Under the pieces are notes generated by a model, which ran no database searches, was not told the DNA's origin, and saw only the letters and a list, made by a program, of their open reading frames with translations. From Paraspadella gotoi (Eukaryota; Chaetognatha), in the NCBI GenBank assembly GCA_051294375.1, contig CM119270.1, positions 897,238 through 961,237 of the forward strand: 64,000 nt of DNA. Reading direction: 5' to 3'. This document shows, in pieces, positions 13,880 through 38,500 of the stretch (its first letter is position 1; every line of letters begins with the position of its first letter). The position numbers and the translations under genes were made by a program.

Positions 13880-14560
13880 TATAAGCAATGACGACCTTCA
13901 GTGAGGGTGGAGTGATGAAAAGATTGAGTGATTGAACATTATTTTTTTGCTGCCTATGGACATATAATTAATGAATTTTAAATCCATTTAAAAATTTTTT
14001 TAGCATAACAGTATATAGGCAAATTCAATTATTTATGTATGTAATATCCTTATAAAATCGTCAAAATTTCAAAATAATTTTTTTTTTATTTTTTAAGAAA
14101 CGTGATTTTGGATTCGCTGTAAAAAACTACAGAAACTTGTTTATAAAATGTTATAATGATATTTTAATGTTTAGACCACAAAAAATGACTTAAAACGTTT
14201 TAACATATATAGAGTTTCTACTACAGAGAATAAAAAAGTCCGGAATTTTCAGTTTTTTTCTTATTTTAAACATTGAAGATGACAGAATTTTGATAACATG
14301 TTTAATATTTTTGATTCACTTTTTATGAAGAATCTGAATCTTTATAAAGTTTTAATAAATTATTTTAAAAAATTTACTATTTTATAAGGATATATTACTA
14401 CCGAATATATTATATTTTACTATTTCTGTTCCCGGACGATAATATGAACAAAATATTTTTTCTAACTAGTTAATCATACTATCATCACATCTAAATATCA
14501 TTGTTCGATCATATTCAAAATAATTTTTTGTTCTTGAGTGCTCCACTCTAACCTCAGTCG
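13880..14560 (+). repeat. composite dispersed repeat with nested foldback MITE
   Basis: It matches 27600-28250 in opposite orientation. Shared blocks include GGAGTGATGAAAAGATTGAG and TTTTTTTGCTGCCT on the left, then a foldback element at 14037-14404 whose ends are GTAATATCCTTATAAAAT and its complement, then ACAAAATATTTTTT, TTAATCATAC and AGTGCTCCACTCT on the right. No protein is encoded, so this is a non-autonomous mobile or passively copied element. Confidence 0.65.
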
Positions 14561-14562
14561 TG

Positions 14563-14745
14563 ACCCGGTGGCTCATTGAGTAAAAGCCATCATCTGCATG
14601 ACCACTACGTACCGGGTTCAATCCCAACCCGGTACCTACTCCTGCGGGAAGTGTGAGGACGGCCGTAATGCCGCCTTGGGGGCGTGGAAAACCCTCAAGC
14701 CTGCGTTCCAAGGCCCAGGACCCGTTCATGTCTGCTAGAGGGGGT
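14563..14745 (+). mobile_element. tRNA-derived SINE
   Basis: The head resembles a tRNA gene with a box A-like TGGCTCATTGAG and a box B GGGTTCAATCCC about 40 bases later, followed by a non-tRNA body. It sits directly after the composite repeat. It lacks the cloverleaf needed for a working tRNA. Confidence 0.6.
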
Positions 14746-15341
14746 TATAAAAGTTACGGATAGTCCATCTTCTGCCCACTTAGCGCCTTATCCACAATAT
14801 TATTTATATTAATTTCATAAATAAACAGCCAAATATATGGACCGACCGACCGGAAAGTGACTGGTAGCGTTGCTCCGCGAATATTCGCTCCGTAAACGAA
14901 AAGAAAAGAAAGGAAAAAAAGTTGTGAATGTAAAGATTGCACGTAGAGCGAAAATATTTTCGTTGAGACAAGTTCACTCTCTCACTCTCTCTCTTTCTTT
15001 GGATTGGAGAGAGAGAGAGACACGGAGAGAGAAAAGTTCGGTCTATAATTCAGGAAACGATCCTTCTGTGTTTTCGGTAATTTTATAAACAAACAAACTA
15101 AAATGACGAAAATATAAAGTAAAGTATCATCGTGTAAAAATATGAATATGATGCATATACAGAAATAAACAACAATTGTAATAATAACTATAACAAAGTA
15201 TTAGTTAAATTAAAATGTGCGATATCACGAAGAAAGGAGCGGAAAGGAGGATAGAGACAGAGATAAAGAAAGAAGCTGTTTAGAGGTAAGTTAGGATGAA
15301 AAGAGTAAGGTGAGGGTAAAAGCTCTTTTGAGGACGGGACA

Positions 15342-18466
<3,125 letters not shown>

Positions 18467-18995
18467 GTTGAGCGTTTTTATAAGCATTAATTACATGTTA
18501 ATAATACTAAAAAAGGTATTATTACTCGATAATTGAACTAATAAACGTGGAAAAAAGTTCGAACAGAGGATCATACTTTACAATTCCTGTTTCTTCGTTA
18601 CCTATTACAGTAAAATAGGTATTTTAGATTGAGGCTAAAAAGCCTCACCTTAAACAGACTGCCTGGGTAGTGGGTACACACGTCGTCCGTTTCGCCTTTT
18701 TTTGTCAAATATCGAGAAAAAAAACTAAATTTGTGAAACTGTTCCTTGGAGTAGAGCGGTTCAAATCGCAGTGACACAACCGTAATGTGTCTCCCCGTCG
18801 AACCCAAAGAAACCCCCGCAATCATGTCTCCCCGATATTACCGCCCCCGCGTCCCCGCCCCCGTCGTCCCCGTCATCATTCGCTCGGACGACTTCGCGAT
18901 AGTGAGGCCGTTCCGTCCGTCGAATCCCCCCACGCCCCCTTCCCGTCCGCGCGCCAGACTCCTTTGATGATGAGACTGCCCGCCCGGGCGTTGTC

Positions 18996-21900
18996 ATGGA
19001 GACCCACGACGCTCTCAAGGCCTCGTCCTCGCAGCTCCTCGTCCGGAGCCGCATCGATCCCAGGGACGAGTGGGAGGAAAAAGTGGAAAAGGCGGAGAAG
19101 GCGTTGACGCGGGTGTTGGAGGATGAGGGCAACTCCTCATCTTCCTCCCCGGACAAGGATCTCCTGGAAGCCCTCGTCGCTCAGGCTTCCAAGAGTCCTC
19201 AGAACCACGAAGAGCTCTGCCTGGCCTATCTCCATCGCATCCTCCAAGCGGGCGGCTCCTTCGCCTCCGGTCCCAAGCCCTGTCCGCAGCTGCTCAAGAC
19301 GCTCGTCCACGTGTCGCGGGACAACCTCAAGTCGGCCGTGGAGCGGGTCAACGCTCTCGTGACGGAGCGGTACCCGCGTCTGAGCGAGACGAGTCGCGTT
19401 CAGATCCTTTGGTTCCTGCGCGAAATCGTCAAGACCGGCGTCCCCATGGCGGACATGATTTGTTTCTCTCTTATGAGGCAGATCGCCGGCGGATGTCTCG
19501 ATCCAAGGAATGTCTGGTTGGCCGAGAGTCTTCTAGCCGTCTTCGTGGATCACAAGGCTTGGTTCTTCGGACTTCCGGTAGGTGGACAACTGGACATGGA
19601 TGTCTCATTTAAGTCAGAGAATGTTTTAAAACGAAATACTTTCAAACTTTTTTTTTTTAGTACTACATTATAGAAGAAGTGGTTATCTTTTACCAACTTT
19701 TAGGATTTTGAATTAAAAAAAAAAATCGATTTGGGATACAGTAGTTTTATTAGACTATGCGATGACACTTAACAATCTTTTAGGATTTTAGGATTAAGCA
19801 TCTTGGCAACTTGTATCGATAGTAAACAATTTTTTATATCTTTATAAAAATTACGAAATAATCTTTACAATTACTTGTTTGTATCGAAATATGACTTAGA
19901 AATACTTCATAGATTGAATTAGTCTCTCATTCATTCGTTAATTTCTTCATTCATTCATTCATTTCTTACTTCCTCCATTCATTCATTTCTTCCTTCCTCC
20001 ATTCATTTCTTTTTCCTTCCTTCAATCATTCTTTTTTTTTTTCCTTCCTTCATTCCTTCCTTCCTTCTCAGGTTCTCGTCCAATCCGCCGTCTTCCTCTA
20101 CCTCCGCCTTATCGTCGACCACCAGATTCCCCGCCTGTCGACCTTGCGCGATCGCGAAGTCGAATTCTGCGTCGAGATCCTTCGAGAAAAGTTCGATCTC
20201 TGTCTGGGGATCGGGAGGGACTTGGTCAGACTCTTGCAAGGCGTCGCCAGGATCCCCGCCTTCTCCGCCCTCTGGACGGACATTCTCCATAATCCTTCGG
20301 CGCTATCGTCATCGTTCGCCGGGGGGCTGCCTCAGGTTGGCCTTTTAGTTTTTTATTCGCCTAATTTTTCTATTTAGAAGCAAAAATAAACACCGATATT
20401 GCATTTAGCATTCAATTAAAATGAATTTGTTGTAATGATAACTTTAATGTTATGTAATGGATAAAACAAATATAATCTACTGATCTATCCTCGAACCGAT
20501 CCTTTCCCCAACTTTTCCTTCAAGGTAATGCGCACGCGCACTCGACGTCTCTTCCTCCAAAGTCGCCTCACTCCTGACATGGAACGGAAGATCAACTTCC
20601 TAGTCAGCTCAGTCAAGTTCGGTCAGCAGCGACGACACCAAGAATGGTTCCAAAAGTCTTACCTCTCCTTACCCGAGAGTCAGTCTTTGCGCTGCGATCT
20701 GATCCGCTACGTGTGCTGCGTGACCCAGCAGAACATCCAGGGCGTGCCGCGCTGGGCGGTGATACGCTGGCTCCTCACTACCTGCACGTCTAACGTGGAT
20801 GCCTCCAACGCCAAGCTCGCCCTCTTCTACGATTGGCTCTTCTACGATCCGGGCACGGACAACATCATGAACGTGGAGCCGGCAGTGCTGGTGATGTTTC
20901 ACTCCATCAGGCAGAATCTCTCCATCACCGCGACGCTGTTGGATTTTCTTTGTCGGATGGTGAGTACCGTATTAAAATTTCTCAAATTTTAAAAACTAAC
21001 TATATATATCTTTCGTCATGATTTCATAAATAAATTAACTTAAATAATTTTCTCCATTTTTCTTCTCCATTCCATCGACCCCCCCCCCACCAAAACCCAA
21101 AGGTGAATCACTTCTCTATCCCTCATCGCGACGCCGTCCGCTCTGGCGTCCTCGCCGCGCTCAAGGAGATTCTCTCTTTCCGCGTCGTCCCTTCATTGTC
21201 GCCTTTTTTCTCCAATCCAAATCTCGACATCGAACTTCGTCAAATGATGAGGGAGAATTTCCCGAGTCTCGCTCCGCCGCCGGAACAGATCGTCGAAGAC
21301 CGCAACGGCGTCAAGTCGGTCGAAGAGGCGGCGACGCCGACTGAAGTCGCGGAGGAGACGCCGCCCGCCGCCGATAACGGCGCCTCGTCCGACGTGGCCG
21401 AAGGCGTCTTCTCCGACGACGAGGAAGAGGCTGAGGAAGAGGAGTCGACGATTCCGGAACCCAAATCCACGGAGTTGTCGAAGAAGCCTCTCTCCTCTAA
21501 ACTTCGCCCGAATTTCGAATCTCTCGACGCGAAACTCCGCGGTCTCCCGTCTCGCGTCCGAACCATCGCCGATCTCGAGGCCGCCCTCGACAAGATCCCA
21601 TCGGGCGAGAGGCTCAAGGAGGTCGTGCTCGCCTATCAAAGGGCGAGGATCGACGCTTCGGCCAAAGAGCGGACGGACAGGATGCTGCGGACGCTGGAGG
21701 AGTGTCTGGAGACGATGACGACGACGTCGGAGGCGGAATTTGCGGCGACGACGACCAAAATCGCCGAAGTCGTCTGCTACGTTTTGTGGAACAAGAGTCA
21801 AGAGTTCGAGGAGGAGAGACGCCGAGTCTTCGAAGACGGCGTCAACGCCGACACCGTCCGCGATTTGACCGAAGAATCTCCGTCCTTCGTCGTCCTCAAA

Positions 21901-24621
21901 TCTCTTCGCGACGCCGAGGAGGGAGAGAAGACCAAAGGGGCGCTCAAGTCGCTCGTCAAGAGGATGTCTGACTTCCTCCCGCGATTCGGTTATCTCTACC
22001 TTCTTTTGCTCAGCGTGGGGGAGACGCTCGACGGCGGATCCGTCGAAGAAGACTCTTCGTCGATGTTTCTCTGTTACGCGGAATTCGCGGCGCTCTTTTC
22101 CGCATCCTCCAAGTCGGACGGCGTCGCTTCGCCGACCAAGACGCCGGAGAGTCGCATCCTCTGTCGGCTGAAGAGAGACTTGAGGATCTGCGCGGGAGAG
22201 GACCCAACCCTCCTCTGCCATCTCCTACCCCACCTCTTTAAACATTTTCGGCGACTCTGTCTCGGGAATTCTCAGATCCTTCGACTCATCGTCTCCAGCG
22301 TCAACGCGGTTCAACTTCAAGACGTCGTCACGAGAATCCTGCTCGGTCATTTGATCCTTTTGCCGTTGGACAGCGGCGGTGACGGTGAGGAATCGCCGCT
22401 GCTGAAAATGGCGAAAAAATCGTTGGAGTGGGAGACGATCGAGCAGATCTTCTTGTGGCAACTCATCAACGCTCATTCTTCAGTCACTACCGAATCTCTG
22501 CTGCCGCTGCTGCCGCATCTAGACTTTCGTCTCCACTTCGAGGCTCTGACGTCGCTGGCGCTGCTGCTGAAGCGGGAGGCGCCCACCTCTGAGCTGCTGC
22601 GGCATCTGCTGAACAAGGAGTGCGTCGAGGGCGATTGCTTCGTCATCGGCGTGCTGCGGCACTGGGTTCAGCGACAGGTGGGGAATCGTTAATGGTTATT
22701 GTAATTTAACTTAATTTTATTATTGTTTTAATTAATTTTACTATTGAGATAACGGTTGCCTGCAGTCAAAAATTTTTAATTTAAAGGTTCTACTTCCTAC
22801 TTATTCGTCTAACTTTGTTATTTTAGAAAAAGAAATACTGTTTTGTAGCCGACAATCATTTTTCTTCCAACCCCATTATTTCAGGAGGAAAAGCTTGCCT
22901 CCTTGATGCAAGCACAAATCCATCGCTCCTCTTCCTCCTCTAAAAAACGCTCCACCTCCACCCGCCCTTCATCCAAACCCTCTCTCCCCATCGACCCGCC
23001 GATGTCCCTCATCCTCGCCCACCTGGAGCACCTGCGCAAGACCTGCACCTCCAATCTCAACACCTTCTTCTTTCGCGACTCGATGCAGATCGCGTTGACG
23101 GAGATGCAAAACTTTTGCTCCGAATCCCAAAAGTTGCGCTACAGCGATCTTCTCTCACTCGCCGAAGAGTTGGACGACGACGACGCTAAATTCCAGCGGA
23201 ACTTGAGACATCACGGGCGACGCGGCAACGCGTCGCCGGCTGCGGCGGCTGCGACGTCGTTCTTCGGACCTTCCGGCGGCGAGAAGTCGTCGTCGGGAGA
23301 ATCTGGATCGTTATCGATGGCGTCGTTCTCTTCCGCGACCGCCGCCGCCGCCTCCAATTCTGAAAAACGATCCTTCTCTTCCTCCCACAACGGATCGAGG
23401 AAACATCCCAACAAATCGCTTTCCCTCGACGACGCCATCCGCAATAAAGTCTGTCTCTTCTGCGGACTCGGCGACGCCCCTTCCGCCGCCGCCCCTTCCT
23501 CTTCCTCCAAAAAGTCTCCGCTCAATTCTTGCGGCGAACTCCACGCCTCCGATCGCTGCTTTGCCCACTACCGCTGCATGCAGTACAACTCGCGCCTCTG
23601 GCAATACGACGACGACGCCATGGGATTCGGCGGTTTCAGCGTCGACGCCGTCGTCGCCGCCTTTCACGAAACTAAGAACTACCCTTGCGCCGCCTGTCTG
23701 CCCTACAAGGGCAAGCCCCCGTTGGCCAATCGGGTCTGCCCGAATCCGCGTGGGGCGAGCGCCGGCTGCGCCATTCGAGCTTGTCGCAAGGCCTATCACT
23801 TTCCCTGCGCTCCGCTCTACAAGGAGATCGCGAGGAAGACGAGCGGAGGGAAGGTCGTCTATCACTTTAGGACTTGGTGCTCGCAGAAGCACAAGGAGGC
23901 GGATCTCAAACGCTTCGAGAAGGAGGCCGAGAAGGAGGTGAGGCTGGTCGTCGTCGTCGTTGTTTTTGTTGTTGTATTTCCGCTATTTTGTCAGGTTGTT
24001 GAGAAAACTGAAAAATATAATATCTTTCAATAGCTTTTAATAGCAGTATTTTTTTAAGGTAAGGTTTAAATTCATAAAGAATCTTGGGCCTTCTGTCTGA
24101 TCGTTTCAAGAGCGATAGGCAACCTCGTTTAAATATGTTATCAGATTAAAAGCAATTCAAGGAGCGGCATTATATATTTTAGTAGTATGAACGAGACACT
24201 AATTTTATTCTTTTTATAAACTCTTAATCGTTCGGTGAAAAAAAAAATACTAAAATTAACAATTCAAAATTTTTTTATCGATGGCTATTAATTCACAATT
24301 TCATGATTTCTCGAAAGCGAAGCAAAGGTCCCCTATGTCAAAAAATAGTTGCTTATTACGACCTTTCCGTTCGATTATCTGATAATTTGATAAAACGCAA
24401 TATGCAAATGAGATTAAGATTCTTTGAAATCTCTAATCCGTCCGACGCAGGTTGACGAGCTCGTCTACGAAGATGACGACGCCCTCGCCAAGAGCAAAGC
24501 AGACGACGATGACGACGACGACGCCATGGATTCCAGCAACGACGACGACGTCGACGACGACGATGATGACGATGGAGTTTTTCACAACAAAGAGTCTTCC
24601 GATTCTTCCTCCGATGAATGA
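18996..24621 (+). CDS. INTS3: Integrator complex subunit 3 with C-terminal ePHD finger
   Basis: Six exons: 18996-19577, 20072-20335, 20525-20959, 21103-22677, 22885-23937 and 24451-24621. All junctions are GT-AG in phase 0 and give 1359 residues. INTS3 is the Integrator/SOSS subunit that acts in snRNA and mRNA 3'-end processing and in the ssDNA-binding DNA-damage complex. Family hallmarks seen are RSRIDPRDEWEE (near residue 18), RQIAGGCLDPRNVWLAESLL, IGRDLVRLLQGVARIP, RLTPDMERKI, QSLRCDLIRYVC and TCTSNVDASNAKLALFYDWL. The normal INTS3 tail (LILAHLEHLRKTC...LRYSDLLSLAEEL) is in exon 5. The same exon then continues without a stop into a Cys/His domain at about residues 1140-1290: CLFCG, HASDRCFAHYRC, CAAC, CAIRACRKAYHFPC, WCSQKH. 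That order fits the extended PHD of the PHF6/PHF11 type. The tail is Asp/Ser-rich. The protein is about 300 residues longer than the human one. The ATG was chosen because family homology begins just after it. Confidence 0.93.
19920..20070. repeat. pyrimidine tandem repeat (ATTC/TTCC) before an acceptor
   Basis: Repeated ATTCATTC and TTCCTTCC words run up to the acceptor of INTS3 exon 2 at 20071. Confidence 0.8.
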
Positions 24622-25228
24622 TGGCGTCTTTTGCTTTTGTTTGTTTTTGTTTTATGTTTGTTTTGGTTTGTTTTTGGATGGGGACTCGTTTTATCTTGTT
24701 TTTTATGATAGTTTTCTCGTGCTAAGTTTTAAGTGTGTAGTCTTAGTTTTTTTTCTTAAGCTAATATCAGATAGATGATTTTTTTTAAAGCTACCAGTAT
24801 GCTTTTAAAAATTCGTTTTAAGATTTGTTGTTTTTTATGTTTTTATGGTGTTGCGTTACTCACTAATTGAGTATCTTTTATATCAATCGATGTCTTTACA
24901 TTCGTTACCCATTATGTTCAAATATATATAAAATATCCGCACAATTTACATACTGTACGAACATAAGATTTCGTATTATCGTTCCTATTTTTCGAAGCAA
25001 TTCGGAATTCCATCAAGTACAATCGTAAATTCCTTTTCATTTCTACTTCGATCGTAAATTTTGGTTGTTTTTTTTTCTCGCAGACAAAAAAAACCAACAA
25101 ATAATTAGCATAAATCTTTTGAAAGAAGAATCTCTCGTCCCCGAATTTAAACGACTTTAAATTAATTAAACAAATAATTATATAAACTCGAGCGCAAAAA
25201 ATACTCTAACAAGCAAAAACAAAGAAAC
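24622..25228. other. INTS3-LHFPL6 intergenic region and 3'UTR
   Basis: T-rich sequence right after the INTS3 stop is probably the 3'UTR. Nothing else is recognised. Confidence 0.5.
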
Positions 25229-25867
25229 ATGGCTTCCTCTTACTCTAACCTCGGTCTCCTCTGGTGCGCCCTCTCTTTCGTCGCCGCCGCCGTCAGCGTC
25301 GTCGGCTTCTTCTTCCCACACTGGCTTCGCGGCGCTATGCGGGACCCCACTACCGGCGCCGCGCTCCCCGTCTACCTCTCCACCTTCCGGCGCTGCAACT
25401 ACCCTGTCCTCGACGCCGATACGGGCGCCGTCGCCGTCGTCCGAGAGTGCGGACGCTACACGACCTTCTCCGACATTCCCTCCTCTTCCTGGCGCGTCTC
25501 CTGCGTCGTGTGCGGCGTAGGCTGCGGCGTCTCGGCGCTGGCCTGCCTCGTCGGCGCCGCCGGCTGCTGCGTTGGCGATCTCGTCTCGACTGGAGTGGCG
25601 AGGACGCTGGGCGCGACGCAACTCGCCGCCGGATTGGCTATCGGAGCCGCTTGCGCCCTCTATCCTCACGGGTGGGGCGCCAAGGAAGTGAGAGACGTTT
25701 GCGGCGGGGACTCGGACTCGTTCCGCGCGGGAAGTTGTCGTCTGGCGTGGGCCTTTTACGTCACGGTGGGCGGGGCCGCCTTGAATTTGTTGTGCTTCTT
25801 TCTGTCGTTCGGAGCGAGTCAGATGCAGAAGCGGTACAGGTCGGTTTACAGGGAGGACAGATTGTGA
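25229..25867 (+). CDS. LHFPL6: LHFPL6-like four-pass membrane protein
   Basis: An intronless frame of 212 residues. It matches the LHFPL tetraspan family, closest to LHFPL6 (LHFP), along its whole length: the start MASS, the first segment ending GFFFPHWLRG, FRRCNYPV, ECGRYTTF, GCCVGDLVS, GAACALYPHGW, VRDVCGG and a last hydrophobic segment ending CFFLSF. Four membrane segments are visible at about residues 8-29, 88-112, 118-145 and 175-200, with Cys residues in both extracellular loops. Human LHFPL6 is 200 residues. The exact role of LHFPL6 is poorly known, while relatives act with channels and GABA-A receptors. The start has AAACATGG context. It lies about 0.6 kb after INTS3 on the same strand. 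Confidence 0.9.
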   Translation: MASSYSNLGLLWCALSFVAAAVSVVGFFFPHWLRGAMRDPTTGAALPVYLSTFRRCNYPVLDADTGAVAVVRECGRYTTFSDIPSSSWRVSCVVCGVGCGVSALACLVGAAGCCVGDLVSTGVARTLGATQLAAGLAIGAACALYPHGWGAKEVRDVCGGDSDSFRAGSCRLAWAFYVTVGGAALNLLCFFLSFGASQMQKRYRSVYREDRL

Positions 25868-25989
25868 AACATTGCCAATCTTTGCGTCACGTGATTGCAA
25901 TGCGGGGATGCCGCTTGGATCCGTAAATCGAAACTTATTAAAAAAATATATATATAAACGCTGTGCAATAATAGAAGAAATGTTAACAT

Positions 25990-26029
<40 letters not shown>

Positions 26030-26153
26030 GTGGATTCGCTTAGTAGTAGGTAGTGAGTACTGAGTAGTCGCCACGCTAGTTTCCGTATTGCGTCGCACAT
26101 TAACACAAAATCGTTTTCGCGCACTTAAAAATATTTGATTCGTTTTAGGTTTT

Positions 26154-26184
<31 letters not shown>

Positions 26185-26715
26185 GGTAGAATCGCAACTC
26201 GGCTGTAAAATTGTGGATCTGCCTTCGACTCTCTCGTTGTTAAATGCAAATTTGTGCATTTTTTTGCGTCGTTTTATTTTTACAACGATATGTATTTTTT
26301 TATAACATTAAAACTCGTTAGTTATTAACCTTGCCTGCCTTTTTCTTTTTTCTCTATGGTTGACCGTCGGATGTTTCGTGCATTTTACGCCAAAAAAATT
26401 AGTTTTTTTCGAAACTAAAAATATTTTCTTATTAAATATTTTTATTCTCGTGTTGATTTACTTGCCTATGCTCTTCGGGCTTTATTGCTTAATTTCACAC
26501 TCACTTCTCAAAACTTACTCTGTCATTAAAAAAAAAACATCTTTTGTAATAAAAAAAAACATAAACTTTTTTTTTCTCCTTCGTAGACGAATGAAAAGAT
26601 ATAAAAAAAGGGAATGAAGCGATGAATAAGAGTAAAATGAGATCGAATCGGAAAAGGACGCGAAAGATGGAAGCTTGAAAAAAAAAAAAACAAATCCGAA
26701 ACAGAAAAAGAAAAG
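25868..26715. other. intergenic region with two poly-T tracts
   Basis: Long T runs at about 25990-26026 and 26159-26184 and AT-rich sequence. No gene is seen. The long minus-strand frame across this region and LHFPL6 is a shadow. Confidence 0.6.
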
Positions 26716-35692
<8,977 letters not shown>

Positions 35693-36731
35693 ATGTGCGA
35701 GAACACGAATCACAAAGGCCCCAAGTTATTCACAATCGTCTCGAACGAGTTTCGTCGCTTTAGTTTCGCTTTCTCTGTTCGACGAACGAAAAGGAGCGCT
35801 GTTTTCATTTCAAATTTTTATTAATCACGAAAGTTTTAAACGGATTTTTCTCTCCATTTTCAACGCTATTTTGTTTTTTCTTGTAGGTCCACTTTGCTTG
35901 CTAACCACAAACTGTACGGTATTCCAGATACATTAACCGGTACGAATAAGCGTACAATCCCCCACTGCTTCACTTTTTCCCAAAGAAAATAAAACGCATC
36001 GTTTACTGTAAAAGAATTGTTGCTTTTGTGTTACAGAGAGCGAGCAAAAAAAAAAATGTCTCCTTTTAAAAGCGATTTAAGATTTTTTTTTTTTCAAACG
36101 GAACGCAGAATATCGTTTGAAAAATAAAAAAAAGTCTATTTTTAAAAACTTCCATCTCGCTTCCGGCGAAATTTTGATGGCCTCTTCCAAAACCCAAATA
36201 CTTATCCTGTTGAGACGAAAGCTTGTTACTTTTTTTTTTAGAATTTAAAAACAAAATCGTCGAGTTTTATCCGCGAGATGTTAATTTCCCCCCTGAATCG
36301 GGAGCGGAAATCGCGATAGAACCCATTTTCTCTTCTCTTTTTAATTGAAACATTGCGCCTTTTTCTCTACTTGAGTCTTGACCCGACTTTTTTTTCCCCG
36401 CCTACATATCTTTCAAAACGGAGGCCGCGTTGAGCTTCGATTGATGTGGCGGGTATTGGTTGTTCCACTATCTTTTGGATACATGGGTTGTAGTGTCGAG
36501 CCCACTCCCAGTTAATTTTTTTAATAGTTCGTGCGTGTTTAGTTTACACTGGTGATTGGCGTAAATGGGTATAGATTTAAAGGTAGATAACGTTCCAATA
36601 ATTATTGATAATCTTTCGTTGACGAGTTCCTCTTGTTACAAAGATAGCGAACGGCTAAATCCCTGCCCATCTCTTTATATTGGTATGATTTATTGATAAA
36701 TTGTATCGTTCTCCGAATGTGATATTTTTGT

Positions 36732-36775
<44 letters not shown>

Positions 36776-37169
36776 GTTTTAATACGCCCACTTAAATCGG
36801 ACATCATTACGCGCGTTGTTTTTTAACGATCCTTTTATTCCGTTACGATTACACGGTAGTTTCCACTTTTTTTTCTTTGTACCGGCACTGTACTAATAAT
36901 TCGGCGTTCTCCGCCAAAAATAATTAAAAATAAAACAGAAAAAACACCAGTCTGCCAAAAGTTCCTCCTTACTTTAAATCTATTTCAATTTTTTTTAAAT
37001 TTTTTGGTAAATTTCGTTTTTTTTATATATATAAAATTAGAAAAATAATTAGAATTTACAATTTACTGAAAAACACGAGAATCCCTTCCTTTTTTTTCAG
37101 ACGCAACCCAAATCAAAATTTATTATTATTAAATTTTACTTAAAACAAAAAACAAACAAACAAAGGAAA
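35693..37169. other. AAK1-NSMCE1 intergenic region
   Basis: AATAAA at 35988-35993 is a plausible poly(A) signal for the AAK1-like gene. A T tract of about 40 bases lies at 36733-36772. A strong acceptor-like TTTTTTTTCAG ends at 37100, about 70 bases before the NSMCE1 start. No coding region is recognised. Confidence 0.55.
35988..35993 (+). promoter_or_regulatory. candidate poly(A) signal of the AAK1-like gene
   Basis: AATAAA about 295 bases after the stop codon. Confidence 0.4.
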
Positions 37170-38500
37170 ATGGAATTGGCGGAGAAGGAATTCCTCCAGG
37201 CGATGATGTCGTACGGGATCATGGAGGGTCGTCAGGTGAAGGCGGTCATCAACGACATCATCAGGCGCCACGAGGTCGAGACCGACTTCGCCTCCTACAT
37301 CCCTTCGGTAGTCGCCGCCATCCAATCAACACGTGGAACCGTTCGACATGCAGGTTTTGGGGGGGGCGCGCTGTTATGTCTTTTAATGAAACGCTTCTCG
37401 GTTTAGGAATATTAGATTTAAAAATTCAGTATAATTTTATAATAAATGTAAATTTTGTTTAAAACTATAACCCTTTCCCTCCCTTTCCCCTCGCTTGCCT
37501 TCCTCTTCTCCCCTCCTCCTCCTCCCCCCCCCATCCCAAACTCCCCCCCCCAACCGCAGATCAAAAAGTGCGTTTGCGAGATCCGAGGGACGAACTACTA
37601 CGCGTTGATCAACCAGACGGAGCATCCGCCTCAACCGGTTCTCGCCGAGATATTCCCCGCCCCAACTTGAGCTCTTCAAGCGGATCGTCGAGGAGGCCGT
37701 GTCGTCTGAGACGGGATCCGTCAGCTCGGTGGACGTTCTCAACTTCGACTTGGGGATCGTGGGTGAGTTGGGATATTTAACTGTGAATTGCGAATTAGTC
37801 GTTGAATGCATTGATTAGTCGTTAAATGCATTGATCGATCGATGAACTTAAATCGATCAATCAATCAATCGATCAACCTTTCGCAGGTAAATTCTCCCGC
37901 AAAGATCGCGAGGACACTCTCTCCAAGATGGAGGCGGACAAATGGCTCGTCCAGGTGATGAGCGGGGTTTTCCGTCTCTTGCTCACCCTTCTGAGAGTAT
38001 CAATATCGCAGGAAGGTAAATAGGATCGAGTTTATGTCCAACACAGGATCGCGGCGACGTCTCCCTCGGCGTCCGAAGCATCTCCGAGCTCGACGTCTAC
38101 ATCCGGGAGGCGCATCGCGACGTCGTCAAGATGTGCCACGGCTGCAACGCTCTCGTCATCCGGGGTATGTCCCTTTTGCCTCTGTCGCATTCGCTCGTAC
38201 ATTCCTCTCACTTTATCTATATCACTCTATATTTTCCAAGGTCAACGCTGTGATTCATGCGACGTTCGCATTCACAATCACTGCGCCAAGAAGCTCTTCA
38301 AATCCGGAACCCAACCAAAGTGTCCTCGTTGCAAGGCGCCGTGGACGACGCCGGCCGAAGAGACGCCCGCGTCTCAAGGCCCGACACAAACGACGCCGCG
38401 GGAGACGAAACCGGCGTCGGATGAAGAAGCGGCGTCGCAAATGCCGCCACCGTCGGCGCCGGGCGCCAGGCGTTCGAGGAGATTGGAAGCCGAACATTGA
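37170..38500 (+). CDS. NSMCE1: SMC5/6 complex subunit NSE1, frame broken twice
   Basis: Five exons: 37170-37353, 37560-37762, 37887-37954, 38047-38164 and 38241-38500, about 276 residues if two surplus bases are ignored (human 266). NSE1 is the RING-like E3 component of the SMC5/6 DNA-repair complex. Seen are the N-terminal winged-helix start EKEFLQAMMSYGIMEGRQVK, then YYALINQ, FKRIVEEAVSSETGSVSS and MEADKWLV. The RING-like C-terminus has CHGC, CDSC, HNHC and CPRC. Exon 1 reads correctly to VVAAI, after which one extra C (about 37323) must be skipped to reach PFDMQ and join exon 2. In exon 2 the frame hits TGA at 37668, and skipping one base there restores ELFKRIV. All splice phases agree only when both bases are removed. 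Sequencing error is the simplest cause. A decaying copy is less likely because everything else is conserved. Confidence 0.85.

Noticed and set aside
14563-14640. Possible tRNA gene
   Set aside because: Box A/B-like words are present but there is no complete cloverleaf; it continues into a SINE body.
21193-22221. 342-residue minus-strand frame
   Set aside because: Shadow of INTS3 exon 4, caused by GC-rich third codon positions.
25178-26197. 339-residue minus-strand frame
   Set aside because: Shadow of LHFPL6 running through poly-T tracts.
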